This document shows positions 56,332-64,000 of a stretch of 64,000 bases of DNA, piece by piece (the stretch's first letter is position 1; each line of letters begins with the position of its first letter). Location: the NCBI RefSeq assembly GCF_020523925.1, contig NZ_JAJAPW010000008.1, positions 1 to 64,000 of the forward strand, given 5' to 3'. This DNA is from Neotamlana laminarinivorans (lineage in GTDB: Bacteria > Bacteroidota > Bacteroidia > Flavobacteriales > Flavobacteriaceae). Position numbers and translations under genes: made by a program. Below the pieces are notes generated by a model. The model did not search any database. It was not told the DNA's origin and saw only the letters and a program-made list of their open reading frames with translations.

Positions 56332-58317
56332 GTGAAAATTTTAGATAGGTACATATTAACCACATACCTCCGTACATTTCTCAGCGTGTTTATTATTCTC
56401 ATGCTGATTTTTGTTTTACAAACTATTTGGCTTTACATACGAGAATTATCTGGTAAAGATTTAGACATCATTGTTATAGTAAAATTCTTAGTCTATTTCA
56501 TGCCCAAGCTAATACCTTTAGTATTACCACTTACAATTTTATTAGCCTCGATTATGGTTTTTGGTAGTTTTGCCGAAAATTATGAGTTCGCTGCAATGAA
56601 ATCTACTGGAATTTCTCTGCAACGTGCCATGTCTGGATTAAGCGTTTTTATAGTTATTCTTGCTGTAATTACCTTTTTCTTTTCAAATAATGTTATCCCT
56701 TGGGCAGAATATAACTCGTATAACCTACGTAAAAACATTGCCAAACTAAAACCGGCTATGTTACTTGCAAAAGGACAATTTAATGAGGTTGGTTTATATA
56801 ACATAAAGTTTACAGAAAAAACTGGTGAACGAGGTCAATATTTAAAAAATGTTACTATTCATGTAAGAAGTAGTAACGGCAGAGAAAATGCTACAACTAT
56901 AATTTCTAAAGATGGTGAATTAGCTAGTAAAGAAGATTCTAATGTTTTAAAACTAATATTAACCGATGGCTATTATTATAGCGACTTGTCTCCAAAAACT
57001 AAAAAAGATCGAGACAAAAAACCATTTGCTAAAAGTAAATTTGAAACAAAAATAATTAACATAGATTTATCTGAGCTTAACGATGTAGATATAGATGAAA
57101 AATCTCAAACTGATAAGTATAGCATGCTTAATGTTTCTGGTTTAAATAAATCTATTGATTCTTTAATTGAAAAAAGTATTGCAGACCATGGGGCATTTGC
57201 AAAAAATTTACACCAGCGCTCTAGTTTAATAAGTACTAAAAATATATCTAACACTAAAAAAGACAGCACAAAAGTTAGTAAAGACTCTACTTACTTAGGC
57301 AATTTGCTAGATATTTTTGATACTAAAAAGAAAATACAAATAATAGATAATACCACTCGCACATTATCTAGCCCTCAACAAATAATAAAATCTAAAGAAA
57401 CAAACATAAAAATTCAAGACGAACTTTTAAATAGGCATTTTATTTCGCTACACGAAAAATTTGCTTTAGGTTTTGCTTGTATAATTCTGTTTTTTGTAGG
57501 TGCACCTTTAGGCGCACTTATTAGAAAAGGAGGTATTGGGCTACCTATGGTAGTTGCAATACTTTTATTTTTAACCTACCACTTTATTGGTATTTTTGCT
57601 ACAAATAGTGCAAAAAAAGGTGGGTTCGATCCTGTTTTAGCACCTTGGTTTTCAACTTTAATTATGCTACCATTAGGTGTGTTTTTAACTAAACGTGCTA
57701 CTGCCGATAAAGGTTTATTCGATTTTGATAGTGTTTTAGATCCGCTTAAAAAAATATTCAAAATTAAAAATAATAACAGTCACGATTATAAATTTTTAAA
57801 CTCTAAGAAAAACACCGAATTAATCGATATTATTAATAATTACGAGGCTTTAGGTCATGATGAATTATGCCGATATGAAGCCTACAAAGTTTTAAAACAA
57901 AGAGGTAACGATATTGAAGATTTAAAAGAAAAAGGGCTATTAATTAATAATAATTATAAAACATCTGAAAACTTAATCTTCAATGAATACACACCTCACT
58001 CTACATATGCTATTGCTTTATTTATAACTGGAGTTGTATTACTTATTCTTCATTTTATATTTAAAAACAACAAATTACCTTCTGTGGCTGCTGCCTCAAT
58101 TCAATTAAGCATTATGGCTTTAATTTTATTCGTTGTTTATTACGTAAAATCACTAGTCAATTTATATTCATTTTATAAGTTCATTAAAAAACCAAGAAAA
58201 AAACCTCATATAATATTGGTTATTTTAGGTTTCCCGCTGTACTTTATATCTTATCTAATATTTAAAGAAAAAGTAAGAGAAGACTTAAAGTTAAATTATT
58301 TAGAATCTTTAAAATAA
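56332..58317 (+). CDS. Large LptF/LptG (YjgP/YjgQ) family permease
   Basis: 661 residues from a GTG start, nearly twice the usual 360. The N-terminal part (1-130: LDRYILTTYLRTFLSVFIIL, FMPKLIPLVLPLTILLASI) and the FACIILFFVGAPLGALIRKG segment near residue 385 match LptF/G, the membrane half of the LPS-export ABC system. A charged insertion splits them, and after residue ~480 there is an extra region: a soluble helical segment (HDELCRYEAYKVLKQRGNDI) and about three more transmembrane helices. Whether it works with LptB in LPS export or another lipid is unknown. Confidence 0.88.
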   Translation: MKILDRYILTTYLRTFLSVFIILMLIFVLQTIWLYIRELSGKDLDIIVIVKFLVYFMPKLIPLVLPLTILLASIMVFGSFAENYEFAAMKSTGISLQRAMSGLSVFIVILAVITFFFSNNVIPWAEYNSYNLRKNIAKLKPAMLLAKGQFNEVGLYNIKFTEKTGERGQYLKNVTIHVRSSNGRENATTIISKDGELASKEDSNVLKLILTDGYYYSDLSPKTKKDRDKKPFAKSKFETKIINIDLSELNDVDIDEKSQTDKYSMLNVSGLNKSIDSLIEKSIADHGAFAKNLHQRSSLISTKNISNTKKDSTKVSKDSTYLGNLLDIFDTKKKIQIIDNTTRTLSSPQQIIKSKETNIKIQDELLNRHFISLHEKFALGFACIILFFVGAPLGALIRKGGIGLPMVVAILLFLTYHFIGIFATNSAKKGGFDPVLAPWFSTLIMLPLGVFLTKRATADKGLFDFDSVLDPLKKIFKIKNNNSHDYKFLNSKKNTELIDIINNYEALGHDELCRYEAYKVLKQRGNDIEDLKEKGLLINNNYKTSENLIFNEYTPHSTYAIALFITGVVLLILHFIFKNNKLPSVAAASIQLSIMALILFVVYYVKSLVNLYSFYKFIKKPRKKPHIILVILGFPLYFISYLIFKEKVREDLKLNYLESLK

Positions 58318-58333
58318 GTAATATCTTTGTAAC

Positions 58334-59494
58334 ATGTTAGCAGAACCTATGACACCTAAGAAAGCTTCTACATTTCAACTAAACACCATTCAAGAAGCCA
58401 TTAACGATATTAAAAACGGTAAAGTTATTATTGTTGTTGATGATGAAAATCGTGAAAACGAGGGCGATTTTGTTGCAGCAGCCGAAACAGTTACGCCACA
58501 AATAATAAACTTTATGGCTAAACATGGCCGCGGTTTAATTTGTGCGCCACTAACCGAAAACCGCTGTAAAGAATTAGAGCTTAACATGATGGTTAACAAC
58601 AACACCGACCCTATGGAAACTGCATTTACAGTTTCTGTAGATTTAAGAGGTGGTGGAGTTACCACAGGTATTTCTGCAAGCGACAGAGCTAAAACTATTG
58701 AAGCCTTAATTAATGAAAACACTAAACCATTTGAACTAGCCAGACCTGGCCATATTTTTCCTTTAGTTGCCAAAGAAGGTGGTGTTTTAAGAAGAACTGG
58801 ACACACCGAAGCTGCTATAGATTTTGCAAGATTAGCTGGCCTAAAACCTGCTGGTGTAATTGTTGAAATTATGAATGATGATGGTAGTATGGCTAGACTA
58901 CCTCAACTTATGGAAGTTGCAAAAAAGTTAGATTTAAAAATAGTTTCTATTGAAGATTTAGTGGCTTACAGAATGCAACACGATTCGTTAATTGAAAAGA
59001 AAGAAGATTTCCAGATTGAAACGCGTTTTGGCAATTATAGGCTTAGAGCATACCAACAAACCACAAATAACCAAGTACATATTGCTTTAACAAAAGGAAC
59101 TTGGAGTGAAAATGAAGAAGTACTTACACGAATAAACTCTAACCCAACAAATAACGATGTTTTAGGTGCTATTACTAGTAATGTTGATGCCCAATTAAAC
59201 AATATGTTCGAGATAATTAATAAAGAAGGTAAAGGCGCCATACTTTTTATTAATCAAGAATCGCAATCGATGAATATTTTAAACCGATTGCAAACATTAA
59301 AAGCTCAACAAACACCTAACCAAATAACTAATGCACCAAAAATAAGTATGGATGCTCGAGATTTTGGTATTGGAGCTCAAATATTACACGATTTAAACAT
59401 TCACAAACTAAAACTTTTATCGAATAGCCAACAAACCAAACGTGTTGGTTTAATTGGCTATGGTTTAGAAATTGTTGAGTATGTAAATTATTAG
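58334..59494 (+). CDS. ribB: 3,4-dihydroxy-2-butanone-4-phosphate synthase with degenerate GCHII-like domain
   Basis: 386 residues. The N-terminal RibB domain (20-220) is intact: VVDDENRENEGDFVAAAE, HGRGLICAPL, RPGHIFPL and GHTEAAIDFARLAG, so it makes the four-carbon precursor of riboflavin. The C-terminal part (about 225-386) aligns in outline with GTP cyclohydrolase II and keeps MDARDFGIGAQILHDLNI, but where the zinc cysteines should be it has INSNPTNNDVLG; the last ~180 residues contain no cysteine at all, so GTP cyclohydrolase activity is unlikely. Last gene of the ftsK run, 16 bp after the permease. Confidence 0.92.
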   Translation: MLAEPMTPKKASTFQLNTIQEAINDIKNGKVIIVVDDENRENEGDFVAAAETVTPQIINFMAKHGRGLICAPLTENRCKELELNMMVNNNTDPMETAFTVSVDLRGGGVTTGISASDRAKTIEALINENTKPFELARPGHIFPLVAKEGGVLRRTGHTEAAIDFARLAGLKPAGVIVEIMNDDGSMARLPQLMEVAKKLDLKIVSIEDLVAYRMQHDSLIEKKEDFQIETRFGNYRLRAYQQTTNNQVHIALTKGTWSENEEVLTRINSNPTNNDVLGAITSNVDAQLNNMFEIINKEGKGAILFINQESQSMNILNRLQTLKAQQTPNQITNAPKISMDARDFGIGAQILHDLNIHKLKLLSNSQQTKRVGLIGYGLEIVEYVNY

Positions 59495-59506
59495 TTTTTT
59501 TACAAA

Positions 59507-60703
59507 CTAATTTAAAACTGACTTAATAATTTGAGCCATTTTAGTTGCTCTCTCTTTAACTTCATCTTCCGTCCATGAAAGTTTTATTAAGCATGAAATA
59601 TTTCGGCCAATAAAATGATCGGATTCTTGGAAATTGGCGTTTTCTAAATATTTTAAACCTGTTTTTACTTCCTCTGAAATTGGGAATAAAGATTTTAGCT
59701 CTTTTAAATGGTTCCATTTACGAATATAATGCCAATTATTATCGTAATAGTTCCAACATGCATCGATTCCGCCCTCTTTAAAGCCTTGAATTACTTTTCT
59801 AGCTGATTCTAAATCTGGTAAAAAGAAATTAAAAAAAGCACCACTTTCTATACCGCCTTCTGGCACTTTTCGTAAAGTTACTTCTGGTAAAGCGCCAACA
59901 ACTTCTTGAAATATTTTAAGGTATTTACGCTGAATTTCCAAAAACTCTGGTAAACGCTTTACTTGCGCTAAACCTACTGCAGCATGAAGTTCTGAAATTC
60001 TGAAATTATAACCTAAAAACGGATGTGTTTCTGCCCCACGATCGCTTCCTTCATGGTCGTGACCATGATCGCTATAATGGTCGGCATTGGTATAATAGCT
60101 TTCGTTATTGGTTATTACAGCACCGCCCTCGCCACAGGTTATAGTTTTTACAAAATCGAAGGAAAAGCAACCTAAATGGCCAATACTACCTAATGGTTTA
60201 CCATTAAAAGTACCGCCTATAGCTTGACAGGCATCTTCTACTAAAAGTAAATCATTATTTTCGGCTATGGTTTGTAACGCATCCATGCTTCCCATACTAC
60301 CACACATTTGCACGACCATTATGGCTTTGGTTTTTGGCGTTATGGCTTTTTTTACGGCTTCTGGGTTAAGGCAAAGTGTTTCGTCTATATCAACTAAAAC
60401 GGGTATGGCTCCTAGTAGCATTATAGCCTCGAAACTGGCTACAAAGGTAAAGGTTGGCATAATTACCTCATCTCCCGCTCCTACTCCTGCACTTGCTAAT
60501 GCAACGCTTACGGCTGCTGTACCGCTTGATACTAATTGTACGTGGTTTGTTTTAAATGTTTTAGATAATTCGGTTTCTAGTTCTTTTGCTTTCCAGTGGC
60601 CTTTTCGCATACCATCGAAGCCATAGCGCATTAGTACGCCATTATCTAGCACATCGTTTACTTGTTGTTTTTCTAATTCTCCAAATAGTTCAAATCCTGG
60701 CAT
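59507..60703 (-). CDS. DegT/DnrJ/EryC1/StrS family aminotransferase
   Basis: 398 residues. PLP-dependent sugar aminotransferase fold: QLVSSGTAAVSVALASAGVG at the phosphate site, EDACQAIGGTFNGKPLGS, and the Schiff-base lysine in FSFDFVKTITCGEGGAV. The insert DHGHDHEGSDRGAETHPFLG followed by YNFRISELHAAVGLAQ is a variant seen in a subset that transaminates keto-octulosonates or other non-nucleotide sugars (8-amino-Kdo type); this is a possibility, not a firm call. Convergent with ribB (12 bp apart), no sugar genes nearby. Confidence 0.9.
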   Translation of the reverse strand: MPGFELFGELEKQQVNDVLDNGVLMRYGFDGMRKGHWKAKELETELSKTFKTNHVQLVSSGTAAVSVALASAGVGAGDEVIMPTFTFVASFEAIMLLGAIPVLVDIDETLCLNPEAVKKAITPKTKAIMVVQMCGSMGSMDALQTIAENNDLLLVEDACQAIGGTFNGKPLGSIGHLGCFSFDFVKTITCGEGGAVITNNESYYTNADHYSDHGHDHEGSDRGAETHPFLGYNFRISELHAAVGLAQVKRLPEFLEIQRKYLKIFQEVVGALPEVTLRKVPEGGIESGAFFNFFLPDLESARKVIQGFKEGGIDACWNYYDNNWHYIRKWNHLKELKSLFPISEEVKTGLKYLENANFQESDHFIGRNISCLIKLSWTEDEVKERATKMAQIIKSVLN

Positions 60704-60725
60704 GATGTTTTTATTTTGTTGGGTA

Positions 60726-60812
60726 GTGCGTTAGGGATTGTAGTGGAAATCCTTTTTTGAGGTACGATAAAAAGATTGCAACGTAAAGCCCGACCCCTTT
60801 GGGGTAACGCCC
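60726..60812 (-). repeat. Intergenic repeat with GCGTTA/TAACGC ends, copy B
   Basis: Read on the minus strand it begins GGGCGTTACCCCAAAGGGGT and ends TTTCCACTACAATCCCTAAC; outer ends GCGTTA and TAACGC are inverted. It shares blocks with 35490-35570 (see copy A). It fills nearly the whole gap between the aminotransferase start and the nitroreductase stop. Confidence 0.75.
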
Positions 60813-60818
60813 TTATTT

Positions 60819-61448
60819 TTATATTTCTATTACTGTTTCGGTTATTGGTTTACGCACCTTTTTAAGTGTTGCAAACAAGTCGTCTTCGGCTCTTATACCC
60901 ACTGGTAAAAGTAGTACTGATTTTAAACCTAGTTTGGTTAAGCCTAAAATGTCGTCGTATTTTTCGGGTACGAAACCTTCCATTGGGCAGGCATCTACTT
61001 GTATGTTTGCACATACAGTCATTAAATTTCCTAAAGCTATGTAGGCTTGATTTTTTGACCATTGTTGACACTCTGCTTGTGTTTTTTTGTCGAGCATTGC
61101 TATTAGACCTTCTTGGTAAGGTTTTAAAATATGGTCTGGTGTGTTTCGTATTTGTTTTATATTGCTGTAATATTTTTTAACATCGGTAGCATCTACATGT
61201 TCTTGAATGCATATTACTAATAAATGTGAGGCATCTAAAACTTGATTTTGGTTATACGAGTGTGGCACCAATTGCTCGCGCTTAGTTTTATTTTCTACAA
61301 CTACCATGGCTATTGTTTGTAAACCATACGATGTTGCGGTTAGGTTAAAGGCTTGCTTTAATGTATCGAGCTGTTGGTCTGTTATTTTTTTTGTAGCGTC
61401 GAATTTTTTTGTGGCATAGCGCCAGTTTAATTGCTTTATTATATCCAT
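60819..61448 (-). CDS. Nitroreductase family NAD(P)H oxidoreductase
   Basis: The frame extends to 61604, but the ATG at 61448 (MDIIKQLNWRYATKKFDATK) gives the standard 209-residue NfsB-like enzyme; the extension overlaps the tRNA promoter. FMN-binding features: WRYATKKFD at the start (RxSxRxF-type), PTATSYGLQ-type segment (here LTATSYGLQTIAMVVV), and the C-terminal GLKSVLLLPVGIRAEDD. It reduces quinones or nitroaromatics with NAD(P)H. Substrate unknown. Confidence 0.92.
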   Translation of the reverse strand: MDIIKQLNWRYATKKFDATKKITDQQLDTLKQAFNLTATSYGLQTIAMVVVENKTKREQLVPHSYNQNQVLDASHLLVICIQEHVDATDVKKYYSNIKQIRNTPDHILKPYQEGLIAMLDKKTQAECQQWSKNQAYIALGNLMTVCANIQVDACPMEGFVPEKYDDILGLTKLGLKSVLLLPVGIRAEDDLFATLKKVRKPITETVIEI

Positions 61449-61563
61449 AAAATGTTTTGTAGCTAAGCAAAAATAATACTTGGGAATTTGTTTATTGCTA
61501 AAATTGTATAAAAATTCATTTTTTAATGCTTGAAATTTTTTTTGAAAAAAAAATTGAAATTTA

Positions 61564-61595
61564 TTTGAAAGAGTTAAAAAAGGATTATATATTTG
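61564..61595 (+). promoter_or_regulatory. Bacteroidetes-type promoter of tRNA-Ser
   Basis: TTTG at 61564-61567 and TATATTTG (TAnnTTTG) at 61588-61595 are separated by 20 bp, the arrangement of the primary sigma promoter in Bacteroidota. The tRNA starts 36 bp downstream. Confidence 0.85.
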
Positions 61596-61631
61596 CACCC
61601 GCATTAAGGAAATACCTTATGACGCACTCAA

Positions 61632-61716
61632 GGAGAAATGGCAGAGTGGTCGAATGCGGCAGTCTTGAAAACTGTTGAGGGTCACACCTCCGGGGGTTCG
61701 AATCCCTCTTTCTCCG
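61632..61716 (+). tRNA. tRNA-Ser (anticodon UGA)
   Basis: 85 nt with a full cloverleaf: acceptor GGAGAAA/TTTCTCC with discriminator G, D-arm, anticodon TGA at 61666-61668 in loop CTTGAAA, a long variable arm (GAGG...CCTC) typical of class II tRNA-Ser, and T-loop TTCGAAT. CCA is not encoded. It decodes UCA and probably other UCN codons. Confidence 0.97.
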
Positions 61717-61718
61717 CT

Positions 61719-61753
61719 AAAACCCGCAACTTAGTTGCGGGTTTTGTTTTTTA
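61719..61753 (+). terminator. Terminator of tRNA-Ser
   Basis: The arms AAAACCCGCAAC and GTTGCGGGTTTT with a TTA loop end in a T-run (GTTTTTT). It starts 3 bp after the tRNA. Confidence 0.95.
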
Positions 61754-61813
61754 TATACTTTTCGTTAAATTATACGACATCACATTTTTTAATTTTAATA
61801 AAAAGTATATAAA

Positions 61814-62281
61814 ATGAAAACTAAAAATTATACTACCTTTTTTTTAATGCTTGCTTGTTCTGCAGCTTCTATGTACATAACTATGTATTTTAATACTTAC
61901 GAACTAAATGATGTTTTTTTTAGTTGGACTAGGATGTACATGACTTTTATTGGAATTAGCGGAATGGCTTTAATTATGTTTATTTTTATGAAAAAAATGT
62001 ATAAGAATAAACTTAAGAACACAGCTATAGTGTTTGGAAGCCTATTGCTAATGGCAACTTCTACTTTTTTAGTTCGGAAACAAATTCCGATAAATGATGT
62101 TAAATGGATGAAAGCTATGATACCGCATCATTCTATTGCTATTCTTACTAGTAAAAACGCTGATTTAAACGATTCTGAGGTAAAAGAACTTGCTGAAAGT
62201 ATTATAAAAACTCAAGAAAAGGAGATTGCTAAAATGAAAGCAATGATTAAGCGCTTAGAAGCACAAAAAAATGTAGAATAA
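61814..62281 (+). CDS. DUF305 domain membrane protein
   Basis: 155 residues. Three predicted transmembrane helices (about 7-25, 38-58, 68-86), then a C-terminal DUF305 segment with the family motif WMKAMIPHHSIAIL and paired helices rich in Lys/Glu. DUF305 proteins have a ferritin-like fold and are often found with copper or silver-resistance genes, but none is here. Monocistronic; followed by the candidate island boundary at 62404. Confidence 0.88.
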   Translation: MKTKNYTTFFLMLACSAASMYITMYFNTYELNDVFFSWTRMYMTFIGISGMALIMFIFMKKMYKNKLKNTAIVFGSLLLMATSTFLVRKQIPINDVKWMKAMIPHHSIAILTSKNADLNDSEVKELAESIIKTQEKEIAKMKAMIKRLEAQKNVE

Positions 62282-62365
62282 ACAATTTGGGTTGAAATAA
62301 GCTTTGTTATTATAAATTAAATCATTTTATAATTTTAACAACTACCTATTGTTTAAGCTAAGTGA

Positions 62366-62403
62366 ATAAAAAAAATCCAAAAACATAAGTTTCTGGCTTT
62401 TTT
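62366..62403 (-). terminator. Terminator downstream of the truncated tRNA
   Basis: On the minus strand it reads AAAAAAGCCAGAAACTTATG and continues GTTTTTGG with a run of T. The arms CCAGAAAC/GTTTTTGG form a hairpin with one mismatch. It directly follows the tRNA 3'-end fragment, as a native tRNA terminator would. Confidence 0.7.
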
Positions 62404-62419
62404 GTCGGGGTGGCAGGAT
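62404..62419 (-). other. tRNA 3'-end fragment, candidate attachment site (attR type)
   Basis: Read on the minus strand it is ATCCTGCCACCCCGAC: the 3' half of a T-stem, then acceptor 3' strand CACCCCG with discriminator A, followed directly by its terminator. A tRNA starting CGGGGTG (as tRNA-Pro does) would fit. The 5' part of the tRNA is absent: the sequence above 62419 does not match. This is what the far end of an element integrated into a tRNA 3' end looks like. Confidence 0.6.
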
Positions 62420-62718
62420 AACACCCAAATTTAATATACCCTGTAAAATCAATACTTTTAAAAGTCTAGGCAATCCGTGTTGACCGAATAGTTAACCCTT
62501 TAAATAGTTTGTTTTAATAGAACGTCTTGTCTACAAATTCAAGACTTAACTAACACTAAATCAACATAAAAAGCATTAACATATACTAATAATTTATTTT
62601 TTAATTGCTATCTATTCTTCTCATTGATTATTAATAATTAAATGTATAAAATTTTATAATTAAATTATAGTAAAATTAACCGATAGCGCTGCTTAGTTTA
62701 AAATGACCTAAAGACCTA
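62420..62718. other. Non-coding AT-rich stretch right of the tRNA fragment
   Basis: About 300 bp with no reading frame, RNA gene or repeat that I can support. It would be the inner end of the integrated element if the tRNA fragment is an att site. Confidence 0.4.
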
Positions 62719-63035
62719 ATGGATAGATATTTAAACTTAATAATAATAGAAATTGAATTTATTGCTGACAACTATCTGATTGGAAAATCCGTAGAGCAAA
62801 CGCGAAAAAATTATCGAATAACGAAAATCACATCTTTTTTTACAGAAAATTTGAAAATGAAATAGTCGAAATCGTTAGATTTTTACACCAGAGAATGGAT
62901 ATAAAGAAACGACTGAAACAAAAAAACGGCACACTTAAGATGTATAACCGCAATTTCGTCGGATTCGACTACCTTTCGACTGCGCTCAGTGCTGGCTATA
63001 ATCCACTCGTAATTACTAATGTCAATGCTAATTGA
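62719..63035 (+). pseudogene. Possible decayed or frameshifted small gene
   Basis: Frame one opens with an ATG at 62719 (MDRYLNLIIIEIEFIADNYL) and stops at 62863-62865. A shift of one base at about 62859 gives a second open frame beginning EIVEIVRFLHQRMDIKKRLK and running to a stop at 63033. Together they would encode about 105 residues, but the last third translates a palindromic repeat arm (62974-62995). No homology recognised. It may instead be non-coding. Confidence 0.25.
62974..62995. repeat. Single arm of the 39-kb palindromic repeat family
   Basis: TTTCGACTGCGCTCAGTGCT shares 15 bases (TTTCGACTGCGCTCA) with the right arm of the elements at 38771-39547, without a matching left arm nearby. 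It lies in the accessory region right of the candidate att site. Confidence 0.6.
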
Positions 63036-63288
63036 AAAACTTCTTATATTTATATGTAACTAATGGTTATACGAGATCGTTAGCAGTAATACAAACTCAG
63101 ACAAGTTCTATTGTTATTATAAGTTTATTTATCAGAAATCGCATTTTTTCACGGAATTCAGGGTATTAGATAAAATACAATGGTTTTATTTTTGTAAACA
63201 ATCGTTGTACATTAAAAATCAACATGCAAACATTAATATTTATTGTTAGCAACAATTAAACAGAATATTAATAAATAATAATAAATTT

Positions 63289-63702
63289 ATGAAAAACAAA
63301 AACCTATTAAAACTTATCGTAATTTTTGTAATTGGATTTACAATGCTTACAAGTTGCAGCAGTGATGATGACAGTATTACAAATACTAACAATTCTTCTC
63401 TATTTGATAAATGGTGGTATGATTCCAATAATGTTACTGCAGATATTTATTTTCATGCAGATGGACAATATGAACAAAAAATAATATTATTAGGCAATGA
63501 AATTACAGGAACTGGAAATTGGACTTGGGAAAATGAAAGTTCTGGGATAATGAAAATTGATAATCTTGGAGGTAACGGACAAGTTGTATCATCAGTATGG
63601 TTTAAATTTTCTGACATACTGAACAATACTGTCACAATTCAACAATCTACTAACGGAACCGATTATTCTATTGAAGTATTTTATCAAGATACTGATAATT
63701 AA
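63289..63702 (+). CDS. Small lipoprotein, lipocalin-like
   Basis: 137 residues. Lipoprotein signal MKNKNLLKLIVIFVIGFTML followed by lipobox LTSCSSDDD. The mature part begins LFDKWWYDSNNVTADIYFHA and has alternating strands (NWTWENESSGIMKIDNLGG), like short Bacteroidota lipocalin-like lipoproteins. Flanked by GTTAGC-type repeats at 63243 and 63709, which makes it look like a cassette. Function unknown; probably accessory. Confidence 0.65.
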   Translation: MKNKNLLKLIVIFVIGFTMLTSCSSDDDSITNTNNSSLFDKWWYDSNNVTADIYFHADGQYEQKIILLGNEITGTGNWTWENESSGIMKIDNLGGNGQVVSSVWFKFSDILNNTVTIQQSTNGTDYSIEVFYQDTDN

Positions 63703-63837
63703 AACTTTTGCTAACACCTTTTAAATTAATTACTTGCTTCTAGCCAACTTACGAAAGTCCACTAGGACTTTCTATCTAATACTTAAACTACGCAACTTAT
63801 CTTATTAAAAACGATACATAATACTAAATAACATAAA

Positions 63838-64000
63838 ATGGATACAGTAAATTTTGACGAAATTTTTATACAACATTCAATTCTAGAAATATTAGAATGT
63901 AATGATCTTGAAGAATTACCTGAAGGGTTAGAAAAACTAAAATTACTTAAAACAGGAGCAATACCACTTATACTTCAACAAAAGGAGGCTCAAGGCGAAT
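63838..64000 (+). CDS. Unknown protein, 5' part only (runs off the window)
   Basis: ATG at 63838, open to the end of the window (54 codons). It begins MDTVNFDEIFIQHSILEILE and is acidic, soluble-looking and helical. Too short to classify; the presence of a start after an AT-rich spacer and good frame composition support a real gene. Confidence 0.5.
   Translation, partial: MDTVNFDEIFIQHSILEILECNDLEELPEGLEKLKLLKTGAIPLILQQKEAQGE

Noticed and set aside
59485-59512. Terminator between ribB and the DegT aminotransferase
   Set aside because: TTAGTTT/AAACTAA arms are short and AT-only and overlap the gene ends; too weak to list.
61449-61604. Longer nitroreductase start
   Set aside because: The extension overlaps the tRNA-Ser promoter and gives a Phe/Lys-rich segment not found in nitroreductases.

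Overview
The window is AT-rich DNA from a member of the Bacteroidota, almost certainly a marine-type Flavobacteriaceae. The evidence is a type IX secretion (T9SS) cargo with the gliding-motility type C-terminal signal next to a PorP/SprF protein, menaquinone genes, a Bacteroidetes-type promoter (TTTG, then TAnnTTTG) ahead of a tRNA, many short SCSSD-type lipoproteins, and flavobacterial families such as DUF6090, DUF2853 and DUF6952. The genus was not determined.

Layout. 1-4.5 kb: T9SS surface protein and PorP/SprF with a long internally repeated tail, then a predicted beta-helix exported protein. 4.7-9.0 kb: small exported protein, MnmE with a coupled small ORF, a cytosolic unknown, CvfB-like S1 protein, DUF2853. 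9.1-27.7 kb, all on the minus strand: menD, then a block with a LytS/LytTR-type two-component system, DoxX, DUF6090, a complete RND pump (OprM/AcrB/AcrA type), a MATE exporter and a complete MacAB-TolC-type exporter, then isochorismate synthase and a hotdog thioesterase. The menaquinone genes thus bracket a 15 kb regulatory and efflux block. 27.8-33.3 kb: assorted single genes (acetyltransferase, flavin oxidoreductase, RlmI, alpha/beta hydrolase, lipoproteins). 33.4-38.7 kb: dnaK, L-serine dehydratase, panB, RluA-type pseudouridine synthase.

38.7-39.6 kb holds an array of about 90-bp palindromic repeats with a small GIY-YIG nuclease gene inside it. 39.6-45.8 kb: orphan-looking sensor kinase, TonB-C protein, membrane unknowns, CPBP protease family protein, and an Lrp regulator divergent from a Cys/Met-metabolism PLP enzyme. 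45.9-52.8 kb: NhaC antiporter, then an oxidative-stress region (2-Cys peroxiredoxin, thioredoxin, DUF6952; KatG with an ankyrin protein; Tpx). 52.8-59.5 kb: a plus-strand envelope/division run of dgkA, ftsK, lolA, a very large LptF/G permease and RibB with a cysteine-free GTP cyclohydrolase II-like tail. 59.5-62.3 kb: DegT/StrS aminotransferase, nitroreductase, tRNA-Ser(UGA), DUF305 protein.

At 62.40 kb there is a 16-bp tRNA 3'-end fragment still attached to a terminator, which looks like the end of an element integrated in a tRNA gene. To its right lie decayed reading frames, a repeat arm, a small lipoprotein and an unknown partial gene, consistent with an island that continues beyond the window. 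The strongest leads are the GIY-YIG/palindrome array, the tRNA-fragment boundary and the near-perfect 108-bp tandem repeat in the PorP/SprF tail. No CRISPR array, rRNA operon, prophage or intact insertion sequence was seen.
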